A stretch of 64,000 nt of DNA from DATFDN01 sp963830565 (GTDB taxonomy: Bacteria > Pseudomonadota > Alphaproteobacteria > Acetobacterales > Acetobacteraceae). The translations under genes and the position numbers were made by a program. Numbering within the stretch: position 1 is the first letter of the stretch; every line of letters starts with the position of its first letter. Below are positions 1-9,559 of this stretch, piece after piece. The stretch lies in the NCBI GenBank assembly GCA_963830565.1, contig CAWHMO010000007.1, forward strand, positions 350,515-414,514. The letters run 5' to 3'. The notes below the pieces were generated by a model. The model was not told the origin of the DNA. It searched no databases and was given only the letters and a program-made list of their open reading frames with translations.

Positions 1-1273
1 GCAGCCCATTGCCGAGGAACAGCGGCGCGCCGGTCTCCTGATTGGTGGCATTGCCGAACTCGTCGAACTCGGCGAGGCCAAGCTGCGTCTGGAGCTGCTG
101 CACGTCCGTGGCAAGCGCGGTGGTGTAGCTCGCGGTCAGGCGCGTGCGCGCACCGATTGCGTAATAACCACGGATGTCGAGCGCGTCGATCCCGGCGTGA
201 TGGCCGTAGCCGATCGAGACCTGGCTGTCCGGGTTGGGCGTCAACACCACGCCTAGCTCCCACACCGCATCATCGATGCGCAGGGGCGGGGTGGTGTGAT
301 AGGAGATGCTCTCGGCGCCGAACTCGGCGAAGGGCATCACCATGCGGTTCACCGCATAGCCCAGCCAGTTGGTCGCGATGTCCTCGCGGGCGCCCGCCAG
401 CACGCCCGTGCCTGTGCTCTGCGCGGCATCCAGCAGAACGAAATCGCGGATACGGCCGAATTCCTCGCCGGTCTGGAACTGCGCCGTGACTTCGCCCGTC
501 TGCTGACGCTGCGTGCCGACACTGATGGTGCCCGGAACCGGCGCGGTGCCACCACCAGCGCTGATCGACAATTCCGAGAGCGTTACCCCGAACTTGCCAG
601 TGCCGACCCCGCCGAATCGATGCTGCACGTACGGCGTAACCGCGAAACTGGTCGTCTGGGCACGGTTCTCCTTGCCGAGGGCGAGTGTGCCCGGCAGGGA
701 TGTGGTGTTCAAGCCGTTGCCGGACGACAGGGTGGGCGAGAGCGAAGCATCGGCGAGGCCGCCAAGGCCGCCTCCCGAGGGCTGCACCGAGGCCAGCGCG
801 CGCGCGTTCACGAACAGCGTCTCGGGAACCAAGGTCGCGCTGACCGTGCCGAGCAGGTCCTGCGCCACCGCGTCGGCCGACGGCGTGCGAGCGTAGAGTT
901 CCAGAACCGGGGCATAGCGGAGATCGAGGTTCAGCCTCGGCGTCGCGCCATGCACCTCCAGCTCCGGCGTGATCGCCGTGACGAGATCAGCGCGCCGGTC
1001 CGACGAGGTCTGGAAAATGTTGTCGTTGAACAGCTCCTGCGCACCGATCGAGGGCGTGAACGTCCAGGCCGGGGTACGCGGGCCGGTCGCGTCGGCTGGC
1101 ATGTCCGGGGACGCGGTCTCGGCGGGCGTGTTCAGGATCGCTCCCGCCGGGGGCAGCGCGAAGGGCAGCGCGCTGGCGGCATCCTGCGCGCGCACGGCGG
1201 CGGGCGTGAGCGCGAGCGCGGCGGCGCCCGCTAGTCGGGCCGCCCGGCGGGGCTGTCCTGGCATGGCGGCCAT
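1..1273 (-). CDS. Outer-membrane beta-barrel protein of an exopolysaccharide locus (3' end outside window)
   Basis: Open minus-strand frame running off the left edge; about 424 residues are visible. It starts with a basic n-region and Ala/Leu-rich hydrophobic stretch ending around VRAQ, a Sec signal peptide. The mature part has the TPSIGAQELFNDNIF motif followed by repeated amphipathic strand-like segments, as in PEP-CTERM/XrtA-associated outer-membrane proteins of the TIGR03016 type. Two in-frame ATGs exist (1273 and 1264); either gives a plausible signal peptide. It lies 23 bases after the tyrosine autokinase stop, so it is the last visible gene of the EPS operon. Function in EPS secretion is inferred from family and context. 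Confidence 0.75.
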   Translation of the reverse strand, partial: MAAMPGQPRRAARLAGAAALALTPAAVRAQDAASALPFALPPAGAILNTPAETASPDMPADATGPRTPAWTFTPSIGAQELFNDNIFQTSSDRRADLVTAITPELEVHGATPRLNLDLRYAPVLELYARTPSADAVAQDLLGTVSATLVPETLFVNARALASVQPSGGGLGGLADASLSPTLSSGNGLNTTSLPGTLALGKENRAQTTSFAVTPYVQHRFGGVGTGKFGVTLSELSISAGGGTAPVPGTISVGTQRQQTGEVTAQFQTGEEFGRIRDFVLLDAAQSTGTGVLAGAREDIATNWLGYAVNRMVMPFAEFGAESISYHTTPPLRIDDAVWELGVVLTPNPDSQVSIGYGHHAGIDALDIRGYYAIGARTRLTASYTTALATDVQQLQTQLGLAEFDEFGNATNQETGAPLFLGNGL

Positions 1274-1296
1274 CGGCGCCTCTGACGTCTCGCCGC

Positions 1297-2163
1297 TCAG
1301 GACGTGTAGTACGGGGCATAGGCGCCGAAGGCGTGCCCCCCGTCATGCTGCATCTTGTTCAGGACGAGGTTGATCGCCGGGCAGTCCTGGATCAGGTCCA
1401 GCGCGGCCTCGACCTGCGCGCGCTGCGTGCGCTCCGCCTCCACCACCAAGATGATCTGGCCCACGATCCGGGCGAGCGCGGCGGGATCGCTGGTTACCAG
1501 GCAAGGCGGCGCGTCCAGGATCACCAGCCGGTCAGACTGCCGACGCGCGAGGCCGTGCAGCAGCTGCGCCACATGCCGGCTGGCCAGCAGATCCGAGCCG
1601 CGGGCGCGGACCCGGCCGACGGGCAGGATGGAGAGGCGGTCGAGCGCGGTCGGATGTTCCAGGCGCGCGGCATCAAGGCTGCCCTCCCCGGCGAGGTCGA
1701 GAAGCCCCGGCGCTTGGCGCAGGGCGACAAGCTCGCTCAGCGAGGCCGCCTTCGCATCGGCATCGATCAGCAGGACGGGATGATCGCCCTGGCGCGCGAT
1801 GCTGGCCGCGAGGTTGAGCGCGGTGAAGCTCTTGCCCTCCCCGGCGCGGGGGCTGGTCACCATCAGCAGGTTCGGGTACGCGCCGGTCTCGGGCCCCGCC
1901 GGCGCGAAGGCGGCGCGCAGGACCTGGCGCTGGACCAGCCACAGCTCTTCGGCGATGCGGTCCCGATTGGCCGTGCCGGCCATCAGCCCGGCTCTCTCCA
2001 GCAGCGCCAGCGGGACCGCCGGCGGTCGGGCCGCATCGCGGGGCGCGGAGACCGAAGCCTCAAGCGGACCGGGCGCGGTGGCGGGCACCGAACCGAGCGC
2101 ACCCGGCACGGCGGAGACCAGGCGAGCGGCGGCGCGCTCGATCAGGTGGGACTCGTTCGACAT
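1297..2163 (-). CDS. Polysaccharide-biosynthesis tyrosine autokinase (CpsD/CapB, XrtA-associated type)
   Basis: 288 residues. The N-terminus MSNESHLIERAAARL resembles the SLIERA start of XrtA-associated tyrosine kinases. Walker A is TSPRAGEGKS (residues about 110-120), Walker A' is LLIDADAK and Walker B is LVILDAPP. The C-terminus carries only three tyrosines (AYAPYY), a short version of the autophosphorylated Tyr cluster. Such BY-kinases work with the chain-length protein encoded 5 bases upstream to control EPS polymer length. The chain-length frame is joined to this one in a long readthrough ORF only because of a frameshift; the ATG at 2163 is the real start. Confidence 0.88.
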   Translation of the reverse strand: MSNESHLIERAAARLVSAVPGALGSVPATAPGPLEASVSAPRDAARPPAVPLALLERAGLMAGTANRDRIAEELWLVQRQVLRAAFAPAGPETGAYPNLLMVTSPRAGEGKSFTALNLAASIARQGDHPVLLIDADAKAASLSELVALRQAPGLLDLAGEGSLDAARLEHPTALDRLSILPVGRVRARGSDLLASRHVAQLLHGLARRQSDRLVILDAPPCLVTSDPAALARIVGQIILVVEAERTQRAQVEAALDLIQDCPAINLVLNKMQHDGGHAFGAYAPYYTS

Positions 2164-2168
2164 CGGGG

Positions 2169-3682
2169 TCAGACCAGGGGGACGCGCAGGGTGTGAAGAA
2201 GCAGCCCGCCGAAAAGGCCGATCAGCAGCGCCAGGGCCAGGGCGACCTGAGCGCCGGCGAGGACACGGCGGCTTGCGGATGGGCCGCCGCCGATAACGGA
2301 CAGGCCGCCGAGTACCCGGCAGCCCGAGGGCACGCAGATCCTCGAGCGTAGAGAACGATCGGTCGAACTGCGCCAACAGCACCACGGTCGCACCGCCAAC
2401 CCCTAGACCGGCGACCAGGACGCCAATCAACAGCATAGGACGGCTCGGCCATACGGGCAGCAGCGGTATGTCCGGAGGATCGATGACGCGTAGACGCACC
2501 TTGTCGGCCTGCGTGTCCGCGGCCGCGGCGATGCTTGCCGCCTGCAGCCGCGCCTGCAACTCGTCGTAGTTCTTCCGCAGCACCCCGTAGTCGCGGTCCA
2601 GGTTCTGGTACTCGGCGAGGAGCGCCGGCTGATCGCGCCGGATGCGCTCGATGCGATCGAGATTGGCTTGCGCGACCTCCCGCTGATGGGTGAGCGAGGC
2701 CACGCTGGACTGCACGTCCACCAGCTTGACCATGAGCTGATCATAGATCGGATTGGGGATGCCGCCGCGCGACGCTGGCCCCGGCGCCGCCCGGCCGCCT
2801 CCATCCCGACGAAGCTGCCTGACCAGCTTCTCCTGCTCGATCACGCCGGGGTAGTTGTCGGTGTAGAGCGTACGCAACTCGCTCAGCTTCGCCTCGGCCT
2901 GGGCGAGCGGCGTAGCAGCACCGGGAAAGCTCGGCAGGTCCGCCCCGGCCAGGACCGGCGGCATCCCCTCCATCCGCTGCCTGAGCTGCACCTCGAGCGC
3001 CTTGGCATCCTGAAGCTGGATCTCGATTCGGGCCAAGGCGTCGCGGGCGGCCTCCACGCCGCCGCCCGCGATCCCGTCGAGCGGCAATACACCGGCATAC
3101 TTGGAGCGGAACGCCGCCCGCCTCTCCTCCACGGCGTGCAGCTGCGCCTCGTAGGAGGCGATCTGGCGCCTCAGGAACTGCTGGGCGTTCTCCATCTCGC
3201 TGCGGTTGCTGGCGGTCGCGCTCTCGGTGAAGATCGAGAGCAGGGTCTGCACCACGTCGCGCGCCAGCCGCGGATTCGAATTCGTGTATTCGATGGAGAA
3301 CAGGTTCTTCTCCTGGGACTGCATCTTGACCGCGGTGCTCAGCGCATCGATCAGCCGCTCGCGCTGATCGGGCGTGCCGACGCTCAGGCCCAGGTCGGTC
3401 CTGGAGATCAGCGTCTGCAGGTTGGGGCGGCTGAGCAGCGTTCGCTGCAGCATGCTGAGCTGGTCGGTCGCGCCAGTGTCGGCCGCGACTCCGCGCAGCA
3501 GCGGTGTCAGCACCGCATCGGCATCGACATAGAGTTCGAGCCCGCACCCGATACTGGTCCTTGATGAAGTGCAACCCGGTCCACCCGGCGAGGCAGACCA
3601 GCCACATGACAGCGATGCCGATCCAGCGGCGGCGCCATGCGGCCCGAAGATACCGCCGCAGCAAATCGAGAACCTGGGGCAT
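2169..3682 (-). pseudogene. EPS chain-length determinant (Wzz/GumC-like) with two frameshifts
   Basis: Starts MPQVLDLLRRYLRAAWRRRW with a TM helix (IAVMWLVCLAGWTGLHFI), followed by a long coiled-coil periplasmic region and a C-terminal TM pair. Two single-base shifts break it. Near 3540 the frame leaves YRVRAR and continues as LYVDADAVLTPLLRG. Near 2310 an extra G moves LRALGLP away from VLGGLSVIGGG, which continues to the true C-terminus LLLHTLRVPLV at 2169. Both lie in short homopolymers, so read errors are as likely as inactivation. It resembles the XrtA chain-length family (TIGR03007) and sits between the export lipoprotein and kinase genes. The ATG at 3682 follows a GTG at 3685; AAAGG overlaps the upstream stop. 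Confidence 0.8.
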
Positions 3683-3698
3683 CACGCGTCCGCCGCCT

Positions 3699-4343
3699 TT
3701 AGAACCAGGTTTGCGGAATGATCAGCGTGTCGCCCGGCTGCATCGCGACGTTCTGCGAGATGTCGCCATCCTTGATCAGGTCGGCTAGCCGCACACGGAT
3801 GATCTTCTGCTCCGCCGGAGCCGTATGGCGCACGATGATAGCGCGGTTGCCGGCAGCGAACTTGGTCAGTCCCTTGGTGGCAATCATGACGTCGAGCAGC
3901 GTCATGCGATCGCGGTAGGGGATGGCCTCGGGATCGGTCGCCTCGCCGATCACCTTGATCTGGCGTTCCAGGGGACCAACGAAGCTGCGCACGATGACGG
4001 TCACGTTCGGGTCGCGGACGTATTTCTTGAGGCGCGATTCGATTTCGCGCGAGAGCTGATCGGCGGTCTTGCCGGAAGCAACGATATCCTGGATCAGCGG
4101 CACCGACATGCGCCCGTCGGGGCGCACGGGCACGTCGGGCTCGCTGAGTTCGGGTGCGTGATAGATGAACACGCTGAGCACGTCGCCGGAGCCGATCACA
4201 TATTCCTCGCCCGGATGCGCCTGCGCCGGGGTCGGCGGAGCGGCGGCCGAACTGGTCGAATCCGGGCGCGGTGCGGCGCAGGCTGTCAGACCACATCCGA
4301 AAGCCACGAGCAGGGCTGGCAGGGGTGGAACGGACCTGAGCAC
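3699..4343 (-). CDS. Polysaccharide export outer-membrane lipoprotein (Wza/BexD-like, SLBB)
   Basis: About 214 residues. The hydrophobic N-terminus LPALLVAFGCGLTAC ends in a lipobox, so the mature protein should be lipidated on Cys. The Poly_export domain follows (EYVIGSGDVLSVFIYHAPELS) and then an SLBB-like segment (IKVIGEATDPEAIPYRDRMTLLDVM). The length fits the short XrtA-associated export proteins (TIGR03027 type). A TTG at 4355 is also in frame, but the GTG at 4343 is preceded by GAGG and places the start inside a normal signal peptide. First gene of the minus-strand EPS operon. Confidence 0.88.
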   Translation of the reverse strand: MLRSVPPLPALLVAFGCGLTACAAPRPDSTSSAAAPPTPAQAHPGEEYVIGSGDVLSVFIYHAPELSEPDVPVRPDGRMSVPLIQDIVASGKTADQLSREIESRLKKYVRDPNVTVIVRSFVGPLERQIKVIGEATDPEAIPYRDRMTLLDVMIATKGLTKFAAGNRAIIVRHTAPAEQKIIRVRLADLIKDGDISQNVAMQPGDTLIIPQTWF

Positions 4344-4357
4344 GTGCGACCTCAATC

Positions 4358-4386
4358 GTTATATTGCTGTGACTTATCCGTTACAA
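4358..4386 (-). promoter_or_regulatory. Candidate sigma70-type promoter for the EPS operon
   Basis: On the minus strand, TTGTAA (4381-4386) and TATAAC (4358-4363) are separated by exactly 17 bases. The predicted start near 4351 leaves almost no leader before the GTG at 4343, so either the message is nearly leaderless or this match is coincidental. Confidence 0.4.
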
Positions 4387-4661
4387 GCCGCCACCACCTA
4401 AGGGTAGCGACCGATTCCGCCGATGACCTCCGGCCGGAAGCGGCATCTGGACTGCTGACACGCGGGCCGGAGCAATGATCGATCCGATACGGTAAATCAA
4501 GACTAAAGGAAGCTTGACTGTCGGAACAATCTATATGATTTTGGTTTCGACATCTATTCGCGCTGCAACTCGAAGCGGCCCCGCGTCGCCGGCTCCGCCG
4601 AGCGCGGGATCGTGGCTCGTGCGGCACCAGCCCGGTGAGACTGGGGAGAGAAGGAACCGGC

Positions 4662-6017
4662 ATGAGACGGACGATGGGCCGTTATGTCGCGCCCGAGTTA
4701 GCCGCGCTGTGGCTGGCCGACCTCGTGCTGGCCTTCATCGTCGTCTATCTGATGACGGCCTCGCCCGCCGCGCGGGAAGTGCTCGGCGCCTCCTGGCAGG
4801 CACTGGACACGCGGCTGATCGATCACGCCGCCCTGCTCGCCTCGATGCTGGGGGCAACCGCCATCGTCATCGGCCTCTACCGCCCCGACATCTGTCTCGA
4901 CCCGCGCCGGGTTGCCCTGAATGCGGCCGTGGTGGCGGTCATCGCCTTTCCGGTTGCGCTTGCGGTGGGTGGCGCCTTCGCCGGGCTGACCGGCATGTAC
5001 GCGGCCCGACTGGTGTTGGTTCTGATATCGTGGGTGGCGTGCGTCCCACTCAGTCGCTGGGCACTGCGCTCGGCGCTGAACCCCTCTCCGCTCGTTCGCC
5101 GCGTGCTGCTCGTCGGCGCCACCGAGTCCGCGAGCAGGCTGGTCGCCGCGTTGCACACGCGCCGTGGCGCGATGTTCGAGGTGGCGGGCGCCGTGAATGC
5201 GACCGGCGCTCCGCCCAGCCTAGCGGAGTTGCGCCGCACCCGGGTATGGGCGCTGGTGGCCGTCGAGGGGTGCGACCAAACTCCCGCCGGCTGGATGCTC
5301 GATTACAAGATGCGCGGCGTTCAGGTGTTCGACGAACTCGCGTTTTGCGAGCGGCATCTCGGCCGCATCAGCCTCGACCGACTCAGCGCCGCCTGGCTGC
5401 TCGGTGCCGAAGGCTTCGGCACTGGACGTTCAAGCGAGGCGATCAAGCGCGCAACCGACATTATGGTCAGTCTGGTGATGCTGACCCTGACCCTGCCGCT
5501 GGTGGCGCTCACCGCGTTGGCGGTGCGTCTCGACAGCCCCGGGCCCGTCCTCTACCGCCAGGAACGCGCGGGCCTGGGCGGGCGCAGCTTCATGCTCCTC
5601 AAGTTCCGCAGCATGCGCGTGGACGCCGAGGCCGGGGGACCGCCGCGCTGGGCGGCGCGAGGCGATTCGCGCGTGACGCGGGTCGGCGCCTTCATCCGCT
5701 CAACCCGGATCGACGAACTGCCGCAGCTGTTGAACGTGCTGCGCGGCGATATGAGCCTAGTCGGTCCGCGACCCGAGCGCCCGCATTTCGTGGAGCAACT
5801 GGCCGAGTTGATCCCATTCTATAATGAGCGAAGCTACGTCAAGCCCGGAATCACCGGCTGGGCACAGGTGAACTATCCATATGGCGCCTCGGTCGAGGAC
5901 GCGCGCGAGAAGCTCGCCTACGACCTCTATTACGTGAAGAACCGGGGCATCTTCCTCGACCTGCTGGTGCTGCTCGCGACCGTGCGCGTGATCCTGTTCC
6001 GCGAGGGTGCGCGATAA
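4662..6017 (+). CDS. Exopolysaccharide polyprenyl glycosylphosphotransferase (EpsB/WcaJ-like)
   Basis: 451 residues. Four to five N-terminal TM helices and a CoA-binding-like middle region precede a C-terminal bacterial sugar transferase domain (from about residue 260) opening with a TM helix (ATDIMVSLVMLTLTLPLV). Catalytic-domain motifs are PVLYRQERAG, LLKFRSMRVDAE, RIDELPQLLNVLRGDMSLVGPRPE and KPGITGWAQVN. It transfers the first sugar-phosphate to undecaprenyl phosphate to start EPS repeat-unit assembly at the inner membrane. An in-frame GTG at 4635 exists, but ATG 4662 has GAAGGA six bases upstream. Divergent from the EPS export operon. The gene ends 5 bases before the convergent GMC gene. 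Confidence 0.92.
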   Translation: MRRTMGRYVAPELAALWLADLVLAFIVVYLMTASPAAREVLGASWQALDTRLIDHAALLASMLGATAIVIGLYRPDICLDPRRVALNAAVVAVIAFPVALAVGGAFAGLTGMYAARLVLVLISWVACVPLSRWALRSALNPSPLVRRVLLVGATESASRLVAALHTRRGAMFEVAGAVNATGAPPSLAELRRTRVWALVAVEGCDQTPAGWMLDYKMRGVQVFDELAFCERHLGRISLDRLSAAWLLGAEGFGTGRSSEAIKRATDIMVSLVMLTLTLPLVALTALAVRLDSPGPVLYRQERAGLGGRSFMLLKFRSMRVDAEAGGPPRWAARGDSRVTRVGAFIRSTRIDELPQLLNVLRGDMSLVGPRPERPHFVEQLAELIPFYNERSYVKPGITGWAQVNYPYGASVEDAREKLAYDLYYVKNRGIFLDLLVLLATVRVILFREGAR

Positions 6018-6022
6018 CGGTT

Positions 6023-7654
6023 CTAGGCCGCGACGCGCGCGCGTACTCCCGCCGTGGCGCGAGCGTCCTCCTTCACCATGTCGGCCGCCTTCTCCGCAAT
6101 CATGATCACCGCCGCGTTGGTGTTGCCGGAAACCATCGTGGGCATGATCGCCGCGTCGGCCACCCGCAATCCATCGATGCCGCGCACACGCAGCCGCTCA
6201 TCGACCACGGCCATCGGGTCCTGCCCCATCTTGCACGTCCCGACCACGTGATAAGTGGTCTGGCCGTTGCCGCGCGCGAACTCCAGCCACTCGGCATCGG
6301 ACTGCACCTTCTCGCCGGGGTTCATCTCATAGGCGCGATACTTGTCCATCGCCTTGTTCTCGATGATACGTCGGCCGATCCTCATGCCGTCCACCAGCAC
6401 GCGCTGGTCGATCTCCTCGGCCAGGAAATTGGGCCGGATCGCCGGCGCCGCCGTTGGGTCGGACGAGCGCGCATGGATCGAGCCCTTCAATTCCGGCCGG
6501 CACACATAGATGGTCAAGGTCATGCCCGGCTCGCGCTCCAGGATGCGGGTTGCCGCGGAGCCATAGCTGGCGTGCGCGAAGTGATACTGCACATCCGGCA
6601 CTTCGAGCTCGGGGCGGGTCTTGATGAAGCCGTAAGCGATGCCGGCGGTGTAGGTCAGGATGCCGCGTTGCAGGACGAAGTATTTCACGACCTCCTGCGC
6701 GAACCGCACGCCGCGCGTATGCTCGTTCAGCGTCACCGGCAGCTTGACCCGCCAATTCATGCGCGGCGCATAGTGGTCGCGATAATTCTCGCCGACGCCG
6801 GGCAGCGCGTGACGCAGCTCAATTCCCAGCGAGCCCAGCAGCGTCGGATCGCCGATGCCGGACAGCTCCAGGATGTGCGGCGACTGCACCGCGCCGGCGG
6901 CCAGGATCACCTCGCCCCGACAACGCGCCTCCTGCTTGGCGCCGCGCTGGAGGTAGCGCACGCCCACCGCGCGCCGCCCCTCCAGGATCACCTCGGAGAC
7001 GTGCGCCTCGGTCTCGATGCGCAAATTGGACCGCGCGGCGGTGGCGACGTCAAGGAACGCCCGCGCCGTGGACCAGCGTCGGCCCCGCTTCTGCGTGACC
7101 TGGAAGTAGCCGAAGCCTTCCTGGCCGCCGTTGTTGTAGTCGGCGTTGCGGGGATAGCCCTCGGCCACGCCGGCGGCGATGAAGGCGTCGCAGACCTCAT
7201 TGGTCTCGCGCATGGGCGCGACGTTCAGCTTGCCGCCTCGCCCACGCGCCGGGTCGGCAGGACCTTCGAAATGCTCGGATTTACGGAAGTAGGGCAGCAC
7301 GGAGTCATATGACCAGCCCCGATTGCCGAACTGCGCCCAGGTGTCGTAATCGAGATGGTTGCCGCGCACATACAGCATCCCGTTGATCGAGCTTGATCCG
7401 CCGAGCGTCCTGCCGCGCGGGATCGGAATTGAACGGTTGTTGACGTTGGCCTCGGGCTCGGTGGCGAAGTTCCAATTCAGCTCCGGGTGGTTAAGCAGCT
7501 TGGTGAAGCCGACCGGCACGTTGATCCAGAAATTCTTGTCGCGCGGCCCAGCTTCCAGCAGCAGCACGCGCGTCCCCGAATCCTCGGTCAGCCGGTTCGC
7601 CAGCACACAGCCGGCCGAGCCAGCGCCCACAATGATGTAGTCGTACTCCGCCAT
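6023..7654 (-). CDS. GMC-family FAD-dependent oxidoreductase (choline/alcohol dehydrogenase-like)
   Basis: 543 residues, full family length. The N-terminal FAD-binding motif is YDYIIVGAGSAGCVLANRL, and the GMC signature GRTLGGSSSINGMLYVRGN lies near residue 80. The catalytic C-terminal region has His in YHVVGTCKMG and Asn in SGNTNAAVIMIAEKAADM. No signal peptide, so cytoplasmic or membrane-associated. It oxidises an alcohol or choline-type substrate; BetA-like by similarity, but the substrate cannot be fixed because no betB or betI is adjacent. Convergent with the EPS transferase gene and divergent from the SDR gene at 7807. Confidence 0.88.
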   Translation of the reverse strand: MAEYDYIIVGAGSAGCVLANRLTEDSGTRVLLLEAGPRDKNFWINVPVGFTKLLNHPELNWNFATEPEANVNNRSIPIPRGRTLGGSSSINGMLYVRGNHLDYDTWAQFGNRGWSYDSVLPYFRKSEHFEGPADPARGRGGKLNVAPMRETNEVCDAFIAAGVAEGYPRNADYNNGGQEGFGYFQVTQKRGRRWSTARAFLDVATAARSNLRIETEAHVSEVILEGRRAVGVRYLQRGAKQEARCRGEVILAAGAVQSPHILELSGIGDPTLLGSLGIELRHALPGVGENYRDHYAPRMNWRVKLPVTLNEHTRGVRFAQEVVKYFVLQRGILTYTAGIAYGFIKTRPELEVPDVQYHFAHASYGSAATRILEREPGMTLTIYVCRPELKGSIHARSSDPTAAPAIRPNFLAEEIDQRVLVDGMRIGRRIIENKAMDKYRAYEMNPGEKVQSDAEWLEFARGNGQTTYHVVGTCKMGQDPMAVVDERLRVRGIDGLRVADAAIMPTMVSGNTNAAVIMIAEKAADMVKEDARATAGVRARVAA

Positions 7655-7806
7655 CGCTCGTCCCCTTTCGCCCCGACGATCCTACCGCCGTGGCCGAAGG
7701 TCACGCCAGCAGCGCGCGCATCGGGCACGGCCCGCCGTCGGTCATCGGGGTTGTCGGGCGACGCAAGCGGGGGAAGACTGCGTGAAACTGAAGGGGAGGG
7801 GAACCG

Positions 7807-8607
7807 ATGGACTTCACTGGCAAGGTCGCGCTCGTCACCGGCGGCGGCAACGGGATCGGCCGCGCCGCCTCGCTTGGCTTCGCCCGCGCCGGCGCGAAGC
7901 TGGTCGTGGTGGATCGCGACGCGGCGGCGGGCGAGTCCACGGCGGGCGCCATTCGCCAGCAGGGCGGAGAGGCGCTGTTCGTCGCGGCCGACGTGACCAG
8001 GTCGGCCGAGGTCGCCGCCTACGTGCAGGCCGCCCTGTCCGCCCATGGCGCGATCGACTGCTTTTTCAACAATGCCGGGATCGAGGGCACGCTCGCGCCC
8101 ACCGCCGAGTACGACGAGGCGATGTTCGATCAGGTGATCGGGGTCAACGTGAAGGGCGTGTTCCTTGGATTGCGCCACGTCCTTCCGGTCATGCTGCGCC
8201 AGGGGCGCGGCGCGGTGGTCAACACCGCCTCGGTCGCCGGGCTCGTCGCCTCGCCGGGCATGTGCGCCTATGTCGCCTCCAAGCACGCCGTCATCGGGCT
8301 CACCAAGACCGCCGCCGGCGAGGCCGCGCGCGCCGGGGTGCGCGTCAACGCGGTCTGCCCCGGGCCGATCGACACCCGCATGATCCACTCCCTGGAGGCG
8401 CTGATAAACCCGTCCGATCCCGCCGGCGTGTCCGCGCGCTATCAGTCGAACATCCCGATCGGCCGCTACGGCACCGCCGAGGAGGTCGCGAATCTCGTGC
8501 TCTTCCTGTGCTCCGACCTCGCCTCGAACATCACCGGTGCGCAGTATGTCGTCGATGGCGGGCGCACCGCCACCGGCGGGGCGGTCACCAGCAACCCAGC
8601 GCGGTAA
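7807..8607 (+). CDS. Short-chain dehydrogenase/reductase (classical SDR)
   Basis: 266 residues. NAD(P) motif TGGGNGIGRAAS, structural NNAG, catalytic Ser in NTASVAG and YVASK give a complete Ser-Tyr-Lys set. PGPIDTRMI and the C-terminal VVDGGRT are typical. Asp in VVVDRDA after beta-2 suggests NAD preference. A strong GGGGAGGGG precedes the ATG. Divergent from the GMC oxidoreductase, so the two may share a regulatory region and act in one alcohol/aldehyde pathway (inference). Ends 7 bases before the convergent dgoK-like gene. Confidence 0.9.
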   Translation: MDFTGKVALVTGGGNGIGRAASLGFARAGAKLVVVDRDAAAGESTAGAIRQQGGEALFVAADVTRSAEVAAYVQAALSAHGAIDCFFNNAGIEGTLAPTAEYDEAMFDQVIGVNVKGVFLGLRHVLPVMLRQGRGAVVNTASVAGLVASPGMCAYVASKHAVIGLTKTAAGEAARAGVRVNAVCPGPIDTRMIHSLEALINPSDPAGVSARYQSNIPIGRYGTAEEVANLVLFLCSDLASNITGAQYVVDGGRTATGGAVTSNPAR

Positions 8608-8614
8608 GCCACCC

Positions 8615-9505
8615 TCAGTCCCAGTGCGCCGCGGCCCCGATCAGCGCCAGGCCGCGCGCGGTGGCCTCGCCGTTCAGCTGCTCGGCCATCCCGCCGGCGG
8701 CTTCGATGGCGCGGGCATAGAGCGCGGTCAGTTCGGGAGTGCCGATCACGTGCACCATCACGCCGCGCGGCAGCTCGGCCAGCGCGGCACGCACTTCGTG
8801 GCCGATCAGCAGCCCCCAGAGGAACGAGCCGGCGCCCCCGTCCGCGAACCGTCCCGCCAGCGCGAGCGCGCGCATGCCGAACAAGTGGTGCAGCAGCCCG
8901 CCTTCCTGGCCCGAGCGCGCGACCCCGGCATCGAACTCGACGAGGTCGCTGGCCGGGGCGTCGCGGATCGTACGGCCTGGGAAGACCTGGCCGCGCAGCG
9001 CGGCGAATGTCTCGCCGGTCGCATGGGTCGCGAAGCTGGCGATCCGCCCGGCCGCGATGCGTGCCCAGGTGGAGTTGCTGCCCGGCACGCAGGCAAGCCC
9101 CGCGCCGCCGCTCCGCGCCAGCGCACCCACGACCAGCGCCGCCTCGCCGCGGATCACGCCCAGGGCGCCGGCGGCGTCGGCGCAGGTGAGCCCTGGCATC
9201 TGCTTCACCTCCGCCCAGTCGAACGGGATAGTGCCCAGCGCGCGCGCCAGCTCGGCCGGCCCAGCGGGGCAGGGGAGAAGGGGCGCTTCGATCCAGCCCT
9301 GCCGGCCGCCAATGGCGCCGCACAGCAGGACGTGCCGCTCCCCGGCCGCGAGCCACGGCCCGATTTCCTCCCGCAGCGTATCGGCGAACCGCCCGTCCTT
9401 CACGTTGAGAATCCCGCGCGGCCCAAGGCGGCGGTCGCGGATGGCTCCGTCCGGGGTCAGGCGGAAGGCGCGGAAACTGGTGCTGCCCCAATCAACGCCG
9501 ATCAT
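8615..9505 (-). CDS. dgoK: 2-dehydro-3-deoxygalactonokinase
   Basis: 296 residues, the usual family length. The sugar-kinase phosphate motif GVDWGSTSFRAFRL is at the N-terminus. LLCGAIGGRQGWIEAP and CVPGSNSTWARIAAGRI match the DgoK family signatures (GSRQGW and PGTHSKW in others). It phosphorylates 2-keto-3-deoxy-galactonate in the De Ley-Doudoroff galactose/galactonate pathway. AGGAGG lies seven bases before the ATG. The usual partners (KDPGal aldolase, galactonate dehydratase) are not in the window; the downstream-truncated IS110 at its 5' side may have split a former operon. Confidence 0.87.
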   Translation of the reverse strand: MIGVDWGSTSFRAFRLTPDGAIRDRRLGPRGILNVKDGRFADTLREEIGPWLAAGERHVLLCGAIGGRQGWIEAPLLPCPAGPAELARALGTIPFDWAEVKQMPGLTCADAAGALGVIRGEAALVVGALARSGGAGLACVPGSNSTWARIAAGRIASFATHATGETFAALRGQVFPGRTIRDAPASDLVEFDAGVARSGQEGGLLHHLFGMRALALAGRFADGGAGSFLWGLLIGHEVRAALAELPRGVMVHVIGTPELTALYARAIEAAGGMAEQLNGEATARGLALIGAAAHWD

Positions 9506-9559
9506 GCGATCCTCCTATCTCGGCATTGCTTGGTTGGCATTGCTACGCTGGCCTGCCGA

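Noticed and set aside
1297..3513. One 738-codon frame joining chain-length determinant and tyrosine kinase
   Set aside because: A true BY-kinase fusion would keep the second TM helix and linker. Here the junction residues are frameshift junk, and the proper C-terminus of the first protein and start of the second are both present in other frames.
4514..4542. TTGACT...TATGAT promoter for the EPS transferase gene
   Set aside because: The spacing is 14 bases, too short; other pairings have poor -10 elements.
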